Origin: Saccharothrix australiensis
Lineage (GTDB): Bacteria; Actinomycetota; Actinomycetes; Mycobacteriales; Pseudonocardiaceae
NCBI RefSeq assembly: GCF_003634935.1
Contig: NZ_RBXO01000001.1
Location: forward strand, 6,597,501 to 6,661,500
DNA length: 64,000 nucleotides
Reading direction: 5' to 3'
Positions within the stretch are counted from its first letter, which is position 1. Every line of letters starts with the position of its first letter. The notes under the pieces are model-generated. The model ran no database searches. It was given only the letters and a program-made list of their open reading frames with translations, and had not been told where the DNA came from. Shown in pieces: positions 20,373 through 28,442 of this stretch. A program made the position numbers and the translations under genes.

Positions 20373-22792
20373 TGGCCGGCCGTACCGCCACCGGCAACCG
20401 GGTGGTGAACGCGACGCCCGTGCTGGCGGGCCTGGCGACGCTTTGCGCCGCGACCGCCCTGTCGAGCGTCATCTCCGGCTTGCTGTGGCTGGTGAACCTG
20501 GCCGTGGCGATCGTCGTCGTCGCGGGTGCCGGCGTGCTGCTGCGCGCGACCCGCCTGCCCATCCCCCTGGTCGGGCTGGGCCAGGTGCTCGCGCTGCTGT
20601 GCCTGTTGGTGACGATCTTCACCCGGACCGGCGTGCTGGTGATCCTCCCCGGACCGCAGTCGGTCACCGACCTGTTCGAGGTGCTGGGCGCTGCGATCGC
20701 CGAGGTGCAGGGCGGCGTGCCGCCGGTCGACGACAGCGACGCCATGCGGTGCCTGGTGATGCTCGCCATCGGTCTCGTCGCGGTGCTCGTGGACCTGCTG
20801 GCGGTCAGCGCGTCCGCGCCCGCCGCGTCCGGGCTGGTGCTGCTGTGCGTGTTCGCCGTGCCCGCGTCGCTGGCCGACGAGATGCTGCCGCTGTGGACGT
20901 TCGTGCTCGGCGCGGCGGCGTTCGCGCTGCTGCTGGCGGTCGACGGGCAGCACCGCCACGAGGCGTGGCGCGGCAGGCTGTCGGGTTCCGGTCCGGGCGG
21001 CTCCGGTCCGGCCGCCACCGCCGTCGCCGGGCTGGCGGTGGTGGTCGCGCTGCTCGCGGGCGTGGGGTTCACCCCGATCGGCACGGTCGGGCGGTTGCCC
21101 GGCAGTGGTGACAGCGTCGGCGGCGGCGCGGACAAGCTGGGCCTCGACCCGATGACCGAGCTGCGCGGGATGCTCAACCAGGGCGCGACCCGCGAGCTGT
21201 TCCGGGTGCGCGGCCTGCCCGAGTCGGCGTACCTGCGGGCGATGACGCTGCGCGAGTACGTGCCCTCCCAGGGTTGGCGCATCGGCGAGGACCTGCCGCC
21301 GGGCGTGGCGGCCAACGGCGACCTGCCCGCGCAGCCCGGCGACCCCGGCGACGGCGAGACCGTCGAGGTCAGCGTCGAGCCGGTGAACTGGCTGGACAAC
21401 TGGCTGCCGGTGTACGGCAGGCCGCGCCGCCTCGACGACGTGGACGACAACTGGCGCTACGACCCGGTGCGCGGCATGGTCTACAGCGTCCGGGCCAGGC
21501 AGGCCGGGACTTACAAGATCACGACGGTGCTCAAGTCGCCGGGTGCGGACACGCTGCGCCGGGCGAGCGGCGCGCTGGACGTGGAGGACACGTACCTGGA
21601 GGCGGAGGGCGTCAGCCAGGAGGTCGTGGATTTGGCGCGGCGGATCACGCGCGGCGAGAGCACGACGTTCGACAAGGCCACCGCGCTGCACCGGTACTTC
21701 ACCGACGGCACGCAGGGCTTCACGTACACCACGGAGACCAGCGGCGCGCAGACCAACGACGCCCTGCGCGACTTCCTGTTCACGGGCAAGCGGGGCTTCT
21801 GCGAGCAGTACGCGTCGGCGATGGCCATCATGGCGCGGTCGATCGGCCTGCCGTCCCGCGTGGCGATGGGCTTCACCGCAGGGTTCCCGACCGGTGACGC
21901 CCAGAGCATCACGACGCAGGACGCGCACGCGTGGGTGGAGATCTACTTCCCCGGCCACGGCTGGATGGTCTTCGACCCGACGCCGCTGTCCGACGGGCGC
22001 GGCGTCGTGCCCCCGTACATCGCCGGGCAGAACCCGGACGGCGAGGAGACCGACACCACCGCCACGACCACCACGACGACCACCACGACCACCGCGCCGA
22101 CGACCGGGCCTACGACCACGGCACCCGGCACGACGGGTCAGGGCGACCGGTCGGACGCCTCGCAAGGGGTGCCGACGTGGCACCTGGTGACGTTGCTGGC
22201 GGCGATCGGCGTGGGCGTGCTGCTGACGGCGTTGCTGTTCGTGCGGTGGCGCAGGCGGCCCGGCGGGTCGCCGTCCTGGTTGGCCCCCGTGCTGGCCGGC
22301 GGGGCCGGCGTGGCGTGGCTGACGGTGCTGACGTGCGCCGTGGGGCTGCTGTCGTGGTGGCTGGCGGCGCCGTTGCCGGTCTTGCTGACGGCGGCGATCC
22401 CGGCGGTCGTGCGGGCGGTGCGGCGGCGGACACGGGTCCAGGCCGTGGCGGGCCTGGGTCCGGACGCGGCGGACGCGGCTTGGCGGGAACTGCTCGCCGA
22501 GTCCGTCGACCGGGGAACGCGGGTGCCACCGACCGAGACCGTGCGCGTCGCGGCCCGACGCCTGGTGCGGGCGCACAACCTGGACGAGCAGGGCCGTGAC
22601 GGGTTGCGCGCGGTGGTCGGCGCGGTGGAGCGCTCCTGGTACAGCACCCAGGTCGGGGCGGACCCCGCGCTGCCGCGGGCGTTCGAGGAGGTGCGCCGCA
22701 GCCTCCACCGCAACGCTCCGCTGGCGTTGCGGGCAAAGATGTTGCCGCGCTCCGTGCTCAAGCCGAACACGCCGGCCGACGACGCGGACTGA
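20372..22792 (+). CDS. TgpA-like membrane transglutaminase (DUF3488/transglutaminase-like/DUF4129)
   Basis: 806 aa. About seven N-terminal TM segments (DUF3488), an extracytoplasmic transglutaminase-like core with the catalytic Cys in KRGFCEQYASAMAIMARSIG (near residue 475), His in QDAHAWVEIYFPGHGW and Asp in VFDPTP, a threonine-rich linker (TTATTTTTTTTTTAPTT), another TM region and a cytoplasmic DUF4129 tail. GGAGG seven nt before ATG 20372 decides the start. It is the third gene of the moxR operon but is separated from DUF58 by the repeat array, so read-through of 1.26 kb of repeats is needed for co-transcription. Confidence 0.92.
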   Translation: MAGRTATGNRVVNATPVLAGLATLCAATALSSVISGLLWLVNLAVAIVVVAGAGVLLRATRLPIPLVGLGQVLALLCLLVTIFTRTGVLVILPGPQSVTDLFEVLGAAIAEVQGGVPPVDDSDAMRCLVMLAIGLVAVLVDLLAVSASAPAASGLVLLCVFAVPASLADEMLPLWTFVLGAAAFALLLAVDGQHRHEAWRGRLSGSGPGGSGPAATAVAGLAVVVALLAGVGFTPIGTVGRLPGSGDSVGGGADKLGLDPMTELRGMLNQGATRELFRVRGLPESAYLRAMTLREYVPSQGWRIGEDLPPGVAANGDLPAQPGDPGDGETVEVSVEPVNWLDNWLPVYGRPRRLDDVDDNWRYDPVRGMVYSVRARQAGTYKITTVLKSPGADTLRRASGALDVEDTYLEAEGVSQEVVDLARRITRGESTTFDKATALHRYFTDGTQGFTYTTETSGAQTNDALRDFLFTGKRGFCEQYASAMAIMARSIGLPSRVAMGFTAGFPTGDAQSITTQDAHAWVEIYFPGHGWMVFDPTPLSDGRGVVPPYIAGQNPDGEETDTTATTTTTTTTTTAPTTGPTTTAPGTTGQGDRSDASQGVPTWHLVTLLAAIGVGVLLTALLFVRWRRRPGGSPSWLAPVLAGGAGVAWLTVLTCAVGLLSWWLAAPLPVLLTAAIPAVVRAVRRRTRVQAVAGLGPDAADAAWRELLAESVDRGTRVPPTETVRVAARRLVRAHNLDEQGRDGLRAVVGAVERSWYSTQVGADPALPRAFEEVRRSLHRNAPLALRAKMLPRSVLKPNTPADDAD

Positions 22793-23174
22793 CCCTGGCT
22801 CTCCCCGCCCGATGCCCGTGGCCGACCTGTGTCCGCCGCCGGGTTCGGGTGGCTGGCACGCGGCGACGACCGGCGGGTGACGACGAGCCACCCGCACAGG
22901 CTCCACCCGCGCAGGATCACGGCCGGTGGGGTGGTGACCGCAGGGGCGTGGTGACGGCGGCGGCACGTGGTGGCGGCAGCAGCAGATGGTGACCGGCAGC
23001 GGTGGGCACGCGGCTACTGCGGGCTCAAGGGCTCATGGCGGCGGGCGGGACCGGCGGGGCGGGACCGGCCGGGCGGGCGGCATCCTACAGCGGGCAGGCA
23101 GCGGCTTCAGGGTGGCGACGGCAGGTGCCTGTGCGGGCTCGTGGAGGGGCGGCGGTGCCGGGGCGCGCATAGGG
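22793..23174. other. gene-free spacer after the transglutaminase gene
   Basis: About 380 bp of G-rich, weakly repetitive sequence (recurring GGCGGCGG, GGTGACCG and CGGGACCGG words). I see no gene, RNA or promoter. It ends at the hairpin that terminates the DUF3040 transcript. Confidence 0.5.
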
Positions 23175-23210
23175 CACGGCCCGCTCCCCTTTGTCGGGAG
23201 GCGGGCCGTG
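23175..23210. terminator. strong hairpin downstream of DUF3040
   Basis: Arms CACGGCCCGC...CCC and GGGAGGCGGGCCGTG pair over about 14 bp with one bulge and a short CTTTGTC-type loop. It lies 17 bp beyond the DUF3040 stop and could also stop plus-strand transcripts from the transglutaminase operon. Confidence 0.7.
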
Positions 23211-23226
23211 TACGACGGATGGTTCG

Positions 23227-23610
23227 CTACTCGTCCTCTAGGCGTCGACGGAAACGTTCTTCCATCTTCTGGGAGAACGAGCTGCGGCTCGGCCGACTTC
23301 CTTCTTCGGCGGGTTCCTCGGCACCCTGATCACCACGACGCAACGTCGTCACGGTGAGCAGCACGCCGAAGAACATCACCAGGAAGCCGACCACGCTCAC
23401 CACCGGGATACCAGCGAGCTTCGGCAACATCACACCCGTCACCAGCAGGGCCACACCCACGGCGAACAGCACGATGCCCTGGATGCGACGCCGTCGGGAC
23501 GGCTTGCGCAGCTTGGCGCCGCGCACGGTGGATGCGAACTTCGGGTCCTCGGCGTAGAGCGCACGCTCGATCTGGTCGAGCAGTCGCTGCTCGTGCTCGG
23601 AGAGTGGCAT
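23227..23610 (-). CDS. DUF3040 small membrane protein
   Basis: 127 aa. The N-terminal family signature MPLSEHEQRLLDQIERALYA opens the protein, followed by EDPKFAS, a basic stretch KPSRRRR, two adjacent TM helices (about residues 43-88) and a charged C-terminus. GGAGGAGGAG just before ATG 23610 is a strong SD. DUF3040 genes commonly sit near the dcw cluster in actinobacteria. Function unknown; the topology suggests both ends are cytoplasmic. Confidence 0.92.
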   Translation of the reverse strand: MPLSEHEQRLLDQIERALYAEDPKFASTVRGAKLRKPSRRRRIQGIVLFAVGVALLVTGVMLPKLAGIPVVSVVGFLVMFFGVLLTVTTLRRGDQGAEEPAEEGSRPSRSSFSQKMEERFRRRLEDE

Positions 23611-23659
23611 GGCTCCTCCTCCGGCACAGCGGTCGCGGGCGCCGGGTGTTCACGGTTTG

Positions 23660-23708
23660 CCGCCGGTCCCGGCGGACGCCCCGTCCTGGGGGCGTCACAA
23701 CCAGGATA
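23660..23708 (-). promoter_or_regulatory. DUF3040 leader: -10 and two adjacent hairpins
   Basis: On the minus strand TATCCT (23708-23703) is a possible -10. Its transcript would begin at about 23696 with a stem GACGCCCC/GGGGCGTC (6-nt loop, 23696-23675) followed at once by CCGCCGG/CCGGCGG (2-nt centre, 23675-23660), then about 50 nt to the SD. Confidence 0.35.
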
Positions 23709-24539
23709 CGATTCGCGGGCCTCTCCGACTACCCAGTCCGCGCCCCTAAGCGGTTCGTTCGGTCACCATCATCCTCACGGGTCAACGGTCAGACCTTCGT
23801 GAGGTCGCGAAAACCGCCCCGACGGTCAGTTGTCAAGCCGCCACCCACACTCAGACGACCACCATGTGATGTAACTAACACCCGGTCGGGGCCGTCTGTC
23901 ACCCTCCCCCGTGGTTCGGGATGGCGAAGCCTTCACCTACCGACACGCCGGGCTCAGTCCGATCCCCCGACGAGGCCAACCAGCCGTCCCACCCGGTCAG
24001 GAACGCCACACCGCTCTCCGCGGGACCCATACCGGGCTGCACCCATACCGGGCAGGAGTCAGGTCGGGCAGGAGTCAGGTCGGGCAGGAGTCGGGCGCGC
24101 AGGAGTCAGACCGGTTCGGGGGCGGTCCGGTGCATTGGCCCGCGCCGGGTGCCACATCTCCGGTGCCCGGTGCGCGGTGTCGATGCCCGGTGCCCGGTGG
24201 TGGGACATGCCGATGGGCGTCGGGAGTGCCGGTCGGTGTGGCGGAAGTACTGGTCGGTGTGGCGGTCGGGCAGTCGGCAGTCGGCAGTCGGCGGGCGGTG
24301 GGCGGTGGAGGCGGGTTGGCCGGCCGCGCCGACGGAGGTCGAGGGCCGGGCCGACGGCCGAGGCGGGCCGGTGGAGGAGGCGGAGCCGCCGGAAGCCGAG
24401 GCGGACCGACGGTGAAGGCGGAGCCGCCGGAAGCCGAGGCGGACGACGGAGGTGGAGGTTGGGCAGCGCGGTCGAGGCCGGGGCGGTCGAGGCGGGGCGG
24501 ACGGGTTTGTTGGTGGGTGGCCTTCTGGTCGGTGTGGCT
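23709..24539. repeat. gene-free minisatellite-rich spacer
   Basis: No gene is supportable in about 830 bp. It contains three tandem copies of a 16-bp unit CGGGCAGGAGTCAGGT (24049-24096, last copy diverged), runs of GTGCCCGG words (about 24140-24200), CAGTCGG repeats (about 24270-24292) and a 28-bp direct repeat GGCGGAGCCGCCGGAAGCCG... at 24379-24406 and 24417-24444. The part 23740-23900 is AT-richer and may hold a promoter. Confidence 0.6.
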
Positions 24540-25496
24540 TCAGGGGTGGGCGCGTTGGGGCGGTAGGTGCGGGGGTTGGGGGGTGGTCGGGTCGGGGGGA
24601 GCTGGGGTTGTCGACACCGGTGGGCGGGGGCGGGATTGGGCCTGGGTGGCGGCTTCGCTCAAGGCTTGGGCCACGGTGTGGGGCGCGTGGCGCAGTTCCT
24701 GGGGTGTGGTTCGGAGCACGACCACGCCTGCCGCGGTGAGCCGGTGGTCCGGGTGGCTGCTCAGTTGCCACGCCAGGCCGAGGCGGGCCCACCAGGCGTC
24801 CGCCCGCCCCAGCGGGACGCCCTCGGGGGTGCGCACCTCGACGTTCCACCTCGGCGGTGGCAGCGGCAGGTCGGCCAGGACGGCCCTCGCCCACGCCTGC
24901 GGAACGCTCCGGACGCCTTCCGCCAGCTCCCGCAGGATCTGCTTCACCGGCTCGGCATCGCGCGACTGCGCCCTGGCCAGCTCCGCCACCCGGACGCCCC
25001 CTCGGCACACCGCCCCCGTCAGCACGGCGCGCGCGGCCTCCTCATCCGGCGACGCCCTCGCCGCGTCGACCGCCGCACGGGCCAGCGGCGCGGTCAGGAA
25101 GCCCTTTCTCAGCACCGGCGGCGGGAGCCTGCGGACCCGTGCCGCCCGCACCCTCGGGGTCGGCTCGACCGGCTTGGTGGTCAGCACCTGCACCGGGCCG
25201 GCGGCGGGCACCGCGCGCATCCCGTGCAGTTGCAGCGCGTCCGCGCCGGTCAGCTGCGCTCCGGGGCCGGCGTAGCGGAGGGCCGCCTGCACGAGCTGCG
25301 GGCGGCTCGGTGGTTTACCGGTCAGCAGCAGGATGCCGGGCAGCACGCGCTGCCAGGGACCGCCCGGACGGCACCGGGCGGACAGTTCTTCCTGCGGCAG
25401 GCCCAGGCCGAGCAGGTCGGAGGCCGTGGCCACGTGGTGCGGGAACAGGGCGGCCAGGGCGTCCAGGCTGATGGTGGTGCGGTTCGTGGTGTGCAT
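24540..25496 (-). CDS. AbiEi-like winged-helix protein with DUF559-like C-terminus
   Basis: 318 aa. The N-terminal half resembles the AbiEi antitoxin-type DNA-binding domain common in actinobacterial hypotheticals (ASDLLGLGLPQEELSARC, WQRVLPGILLLTG, QAALRYAGPGAQLTGADALQLHG). The C-terminal part resembles the DUF559/Vsr-like segment that usually follows it (VEVRTPEGVPLGRADAWW, DHRLTAAGVVVLRTTPQEL), but catalytic acidic residues are not obvious. No AbiEii-type nucleotidyltransferase toxin is adjacent, so it is an orphan. ATG 25496 begins the conserved part. The last 35 residues are proline rich. Confidence 0.7.
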   Translation of the reverse strand: MHTTNRTTISLDALAALFPHHVATASDLLGLGLPQEELSARCRPGGPWQRVLPGILLLTGKPPSRPQLVQAALRYAGPGAQLTGADALQLHGMRAVPAAGPVQVLTTKPVEPTPRVRAARVRRLPPPVLRKGFLTAPLARAAVDAARASPDEEAARAVLTGAVCRGGVRVAELARAQSRDAEPVKQILRELAEGVRSVPQAWARAVLADLPLPPPRWNVEVRTPEGVPLGRADAWWARLGLAWQLSSHPDHRLTAAGVVVLRTTPQELRHAPHTVAQALSEAATQAQSRPRPPVSTTPAPPDPTTPQPPHLPPQRAHP

Positions 25497-25548
25497 GGGT
25501 CCACGATCTTCGGGTTGAGGGTGGGAGGGCCAGTGGGGGTTGGCGGAT

Positions 25549-25575
25549 TGTGGACAACTCGGGGGCTGTGGACAA
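25549..25575. promoter_or_regulatory. two DnaA-box-like nonamers
   Basis: TGTGGACAA occurs at 25549-25557 and 25567-25575 (reverse complement TTGTCCACA, the preferred DnaA box of high-GC actinomycetes), same orientation, 18 bp apart, about 55-80 bp upstream of the AbiEi-like gene. Confidence 0.45.
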
Positions 25576-25829
25576 GCGGCGGACCGGCTCGGCAGCCAGG
25601 CTCGCCGCCCAGGCCCGGCACCCACCCAGGCCCGGCACCCACCCAGGCCCGCCGCCAGACCCGCCACCGAAGCCCGGCATCGGGGTTCGGCGCCCAGGCC
25701 CGACACAGAGGCTCGGCATCGGAGCCCGGCATCGGAGCCCGGCGCAGAGGGAGGCCCTTCGCGGACCCGACCGTCCGCGAAGGGCCTCAGGGAAACGACG
25801 GCCACCCCTCGTTGAGCCGCCGCGTGGAC
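25576..25829. repeat. short tandem repeats in spacer
   Basis: Includes two perfect copies of a 17-bp unit CCCGGCACCCACCCAGG (25614-25647) and several GCATCGGAGCCCGG words (about 25700-25742). An imperfect hairpin around 25762-25790 (GGCCCTTCGCGG ... CCGCGAAGGGCC) is a good terminator candidate for the minus-strand gene ending at 25830. Confidence 0.55.
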
Positions 25830-26087
25830 CTAGAGCCGAGCGAGTTCCTCTTCGATGCCGGCCTCCAGCTCGCGCCGGTCGGACCGCACCACGCGCCACG
25901 CGTCGTGCACGGCCACCAGGCCGCCCGCCAGCACCAGCGCCACGGCCAGCGAGACGATCACGCTCGTGTCCAACTGCGTGACGATGACGACCGCGGACCA
26001 GAGCTGGACGGCGGTGAAGACCAGCGTGCAGGCGAGGCGTTCGGTGAACCGGCGGCGGGATTTGGCGGGTTCCTCGTGGTGGTTCAT
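25830..26087 (-). CDS. small two-TM membrane protein
   Basis: 85 aa, not recognised. A charged N-terminus (MNHHEEPAKSRRRFTERL), two hydrophobic helices (about residues 19-35 and 40-58) and a charged C-terminal helix (VRSDRRELEAGIEEELARL). ATG 26087 is preceded by GGGGGAG; an in-frame ATG at 26117 is possible. The promoter region carries a palindrome of Crp/Fnr spacing 57-72 bp upstream and the next gene upstream encodes a Crp/Fnr regulator, so it is a likely target. Confidence 0.7.
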   Translation of the reverse strand: MNHHEEPAKSRRRFTERLACTLVFTAVQLWSAVVIVTQLDTSVIVSLAVALVLAGGLVAVHDAWRVVRSDRRELEAGIEEELARL

Positions 26088-26116
26088 GACTCCCCCTCTG
26101 AACTCGGCGTGGTTCA

Positions 26117-26159
26117 TTTGTAGGGGGGATCTCGACGATGTTCTGCGTCAGATGACGCA
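26117..26159 (-). promoter_or_regulatory. Crp/Fnr-type palindrome and -10 of the two-TM gene
   Basis: TGCGTCAGATGACGCA (26144-26159) has perfect 7-bp arms and reads as TGCGT-N6-ACGCA, the half-site spacing of Crp/Fnr regulators. TACAAA (26122-26117, minus strand) is a possible -10; with +1 near 26110 the palindrome is centred at about -41.5. Confidence 0.5.
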
Positions 26160-26200
26160 CAAGCGGGAATCGGGTCCGAGCAGGTGAACCGGGGTGCGGG

Positions 26201-26884
26201 TCACGTCGTCAGGTCGTAGAGCCGTTCCACCGCGAGTATTTCGATCTTCCGCCGGCCGGTGCTGATGACACCTTCCTCGCGCAGCGACCGCAGGACCCGC
26301 ACGAGCGATTCGCGGGACGTGCCGGCGATGCCCGCCAACTCCTCCTGGCTCAGCGACACCGCGCCCTGGTCGGCGATCCCGCGCTCCAGCGCCACGTCGA
26401 TCAGCACGGCCGCCACGCGCTGGGTCGCCGTGCCGCTGATCTGGAGGCGCTGGCGGTCCGCGTCGCGCTGGCGGGCCACCACGACGGTCAGCACGGCCCA
26501 CGCGATGCGCGGGTGGCGCTGGCACAGCGACGCGAACGCGGAGGCGGACAGGATGAGCGCCCGGACCGCGCCCAGGGCGCGGACGGTGGCCGACCGGGGC
26601 AGCCCGTCGATGGCCGAGCGCTCGCCGACGATGTCGCCCGCGCCCCGCACGGCCAGCACCTTTTCCCCGCCGCCCGCCTTCGTGGCGGTGACCCGCAGCA
26701 GGCCGCGGCGCACCACCAGCACGTGCCGGGTGACCTCGCCCTCGTGGCAGATCACCGCGCCGGAGGTGTACTCGCGCTCCGTGCCCGCCGCGCCGAGCAC
26801 GGCGTGCTCGGCCGGGGTGAGGAGCCCCCAGAACCGGTCCACCCCGCCAGGGTGCACGGTGATCGTCGCGGCCGTGCGGTTCAC
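26201..26884 (-). CDS. Crp/Fnr-family transcriptional regulator
   Basis: 227 aa. N-terminal cyclic-nucleotide-binding-like beta roll (YTSGAVICHEGEVTRHVLVVRRG, GGGEKVLAVRGAGDIVGERSAI) with GERSAIDGLPRSATVRA in place of the cAMP phosphate-binding cassette, a dimer helix (RIAWAVLTVVVARQRDAD) and a C-terminal winged HTH (SQEELAGIAGTSRESLVRVLRSL). The GE and R-S elements suggest nucleotide binding is possible; there is no Fnr Cys cluster. GTG 26884 is the likely start, no clear SD. It lies just upstream of the small membrane gene. Confidence 0.9.
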   Translation of the reverse strand: MNRTAATITVHPGGVDRFWGLLTPAEHAVLGAAGTEREYTSGAVICHEGEVTRHVLVVRRGLLRVTATKAGGGEKVLAVRGAGDIVGERSAIDGLPRSATVRALGAVRALILSASAFASLCQRHPRIAWAVLTVVVARQRDADRQRLQISGTATQRVAAVLIDVALERGIADQGAVSLSQEELAGIAGTSRESLVRVLRSLREEGVISTGRRKIEILAVERLYDLTT

Positions 26885-26929
26885 GCGCCGCGACCACCCG
26901 ATCGGCCCGCCGGCGGACGTCGGAAGGCC

Positions 26930-27079
26930 GAAGATCAGGACCGGGCCGGCCCGCCCGCGGTGCGGGGCGCGGCCCCGCGGTCCTGGGCTGCGCGGTCGGA
27001 ATCCGGGCTCGGCGGTCCGGGCCCAGTGGTCCGCGCTCGGCGGTCCGGGCTCGGGGTTTCCGGCTCAGCGGCCCTCGGC
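26930..27079. repeat. degenerate GGGCTCGGCGGTCC repeats
   Basis: About ten imperfect copies of a roughly 14-bp G/C unit (for example GCGGTCCGGGC and GCTCGGCGGTCC) between dinB and the Crp/Fnr gene. The first bases (26940-26990) also form G/C hairpins that may terminate dinB. Confidence 0.5.
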
Positions 27080-28390
27080 TCAGTGGTCCCGGATCGGCGG
27101 TCCGGGCTCGGCGGCCCGGTCCGGGCCGGGCTGCGGCGCGTTGGGCCGGACCGGCGCGCTCGTGAGCAGGGAGGCCGGCCGCACCGCCGCCGTGCCGAAC
27201 CGCGTCCTCGCCTGGTCGGCGGCCTGCTCGGCGTCCCGCCAGCCGCGCTCGGGCGCGTCGAACATCAGCTGCTCGCCGCCGTCGCCCTCGACCAGCTGCT
27301 CGACCCGCACGCCGATCAGCCGCACCGCGCCGGGCGGCACCTGCTCGTCCAGCAGGGCCGACGCCGTCCGGTAGACCTCCTGCGCCACGTCCGTCGGCAC
27401 CCGCAACGTCTTCGACCGGGTGATCGTGGTGAAGTCGGCGAACCGGACCTTGATCGACACCGTCCGACCGCGCAGGCCGCGCGCCCGCAGGGTGGCGGTC
27501 GAGCGCTCGGACAGCCTCAGCAGCTCCCGCCTGAGCAGGGCGCGATCGAAGTGGTCGACCTCGAAGGTCTCCTCGGCCCCGATCGACTTCTCCCTGGTGG
27601 ACGGCACCACGGGCCGGTCGTCCAGGCCCTGCGCCAGGGCGTGCAGGTGCTCCGCCAGCGCCGCGCCGACGACCCGCCGCAGCCTCGGCAGCGGGGTGGC
27701 GGCCACGTCCGCGATCGTCTCCAGCCCCACCCGGTCGAGCTGCTCGGCGGTGCGCTTGCCCACGCCCCACAGCGCCGACACCGGCAGCGGGTGCAGGAAC
27801 TCCAGCACGGCCGCCTTCGGCACCACCATCATGCCGTCCGGCTTGCACAGGCCCGACGCCAGCTTCGCCAGGAACTTCGTGGGCGCCACGCCGACCGAGC
27901 AGGTGATGCCGTGCGCCTGCTCGACCTGCCGCCGGATCTCCTGCGCGACGGCGCCGGGACTCGACCGCAGCCGGCGCAGCGCGCCGCCGACGTCGAGGAA
28001 CGCCTCGTCCAGGCTCAACGGCTCCACCAGCGGCGTGATGTCGCGGAAGATCGCCATCACCCCGCGCGAGACCTCCTGGTAGCGGGCGAAGTTCGGCGGC
28101 ACGAACACCGCGTGCGGCGCGAGCCTGCGGGCGTGGGACGTGGGCATCGCCGACCGCACGCCGTACTCGCGGGCCAGGTAGTTCGCGGACGCCACCACGC
28201 CCCGGTGCGCCGTGCCGCCCACGACCACCGGCTTGCCGGCCAGCTCCGGGTGGTCGCGGATCTCCACGGACGCGTAGAAGGCGTCCATGTCGACGTGCAG
28301 CAGCGCGCAGCCGGTGTCGTCCGGCCACGTGCCGCCCCGCGCCCGGAAGCGCTCGACCAGACCGCGCGGGAGGTTGGCGCTGCGGCCCAC
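27080..28390 (-). CDS. dinB: DNA polymerase IV (DinB), Y-family translesion polymerase
   Basis: 436 aa error-prone polymerase. Catalytic blocks LLHVDMDAFYASVE near residue 30 and EPLSLDEAFLDV near 122 are intact, with thumb (ALWGVGKRTAEQLDRVG) and little-finger domain (TREKSIGAEETFEVD). The C-terminus is a short proline-rich tail with no obvious beta-clamp QxxLxLF motif, although EQLMFD resembles one. GGGGGGA lies 6 nt before GTG 28390 (28396 is the alternative). A perfect LexA box stands 33 bp upstream. Confidence 0.94.
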   Translation of the reverse strand: MGRSANLPRGLVERFRARGGTWPDDTGCALLHVDMDAFYASVEIRDHPELAGKPVVVGGTAHRGVVASANYLAREYGVRSAMPTSHARRLAPHAVFVPPNFARYQEVSRGVMAIFRDITPLVEPLSLDEAFLDVGGALRRLRSSPGAVAQEIRRQVEQAHGITCSVGVAPTKFLAKLASGLCKPDGMMVVPKAAVLEFLHPLPVSALWGVGKRTAEQLDRVGLETIADVAATPLPRLRRVVGAALAEHLHALAQGLDDRPVVPSTREKSIGAEETFEVDHFDRALLRRELLRLSERSTATLRARGLRGRTVSIKVRFADFTTITRSKTLRVPTDVAQEVYRTASALLDEQVPPGAVRLIGVRVEQLVEGDGGEQLMFDAPERGWRDAEQAADQARTRFGTAAVRPASLLTSAPVRPNAPQPGPDRAAEPGPPIRDH

Positions 28391-28422
28391 GACCACTCCC
28401 CCCGGACACCCTTGATCACAGC

Positions 28423-28438
28423 TCGAACGCGTGTTCGA
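28423..28438. promoter_or_regulatory. SOS (LexA) box of dinB
   Basis: TCGAACGCGTGTTCGA is an exact palindromic match to the actinobacterial LexA consensus TCGAAC-N4-GTTCGA. It lies between dinB (start 28390) and the end of the amidohydrolase gene (28443). Confidence 0.85.
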
Positions 28439-28442
28439 CAGT

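Noticed and set aside
25549..25575. Replication origin (two DnaA boxes).
   Set aside because: Only two boxes, no dnaA, dnaN, gyrB or AT-rich region; the neighbours are not origin genes.
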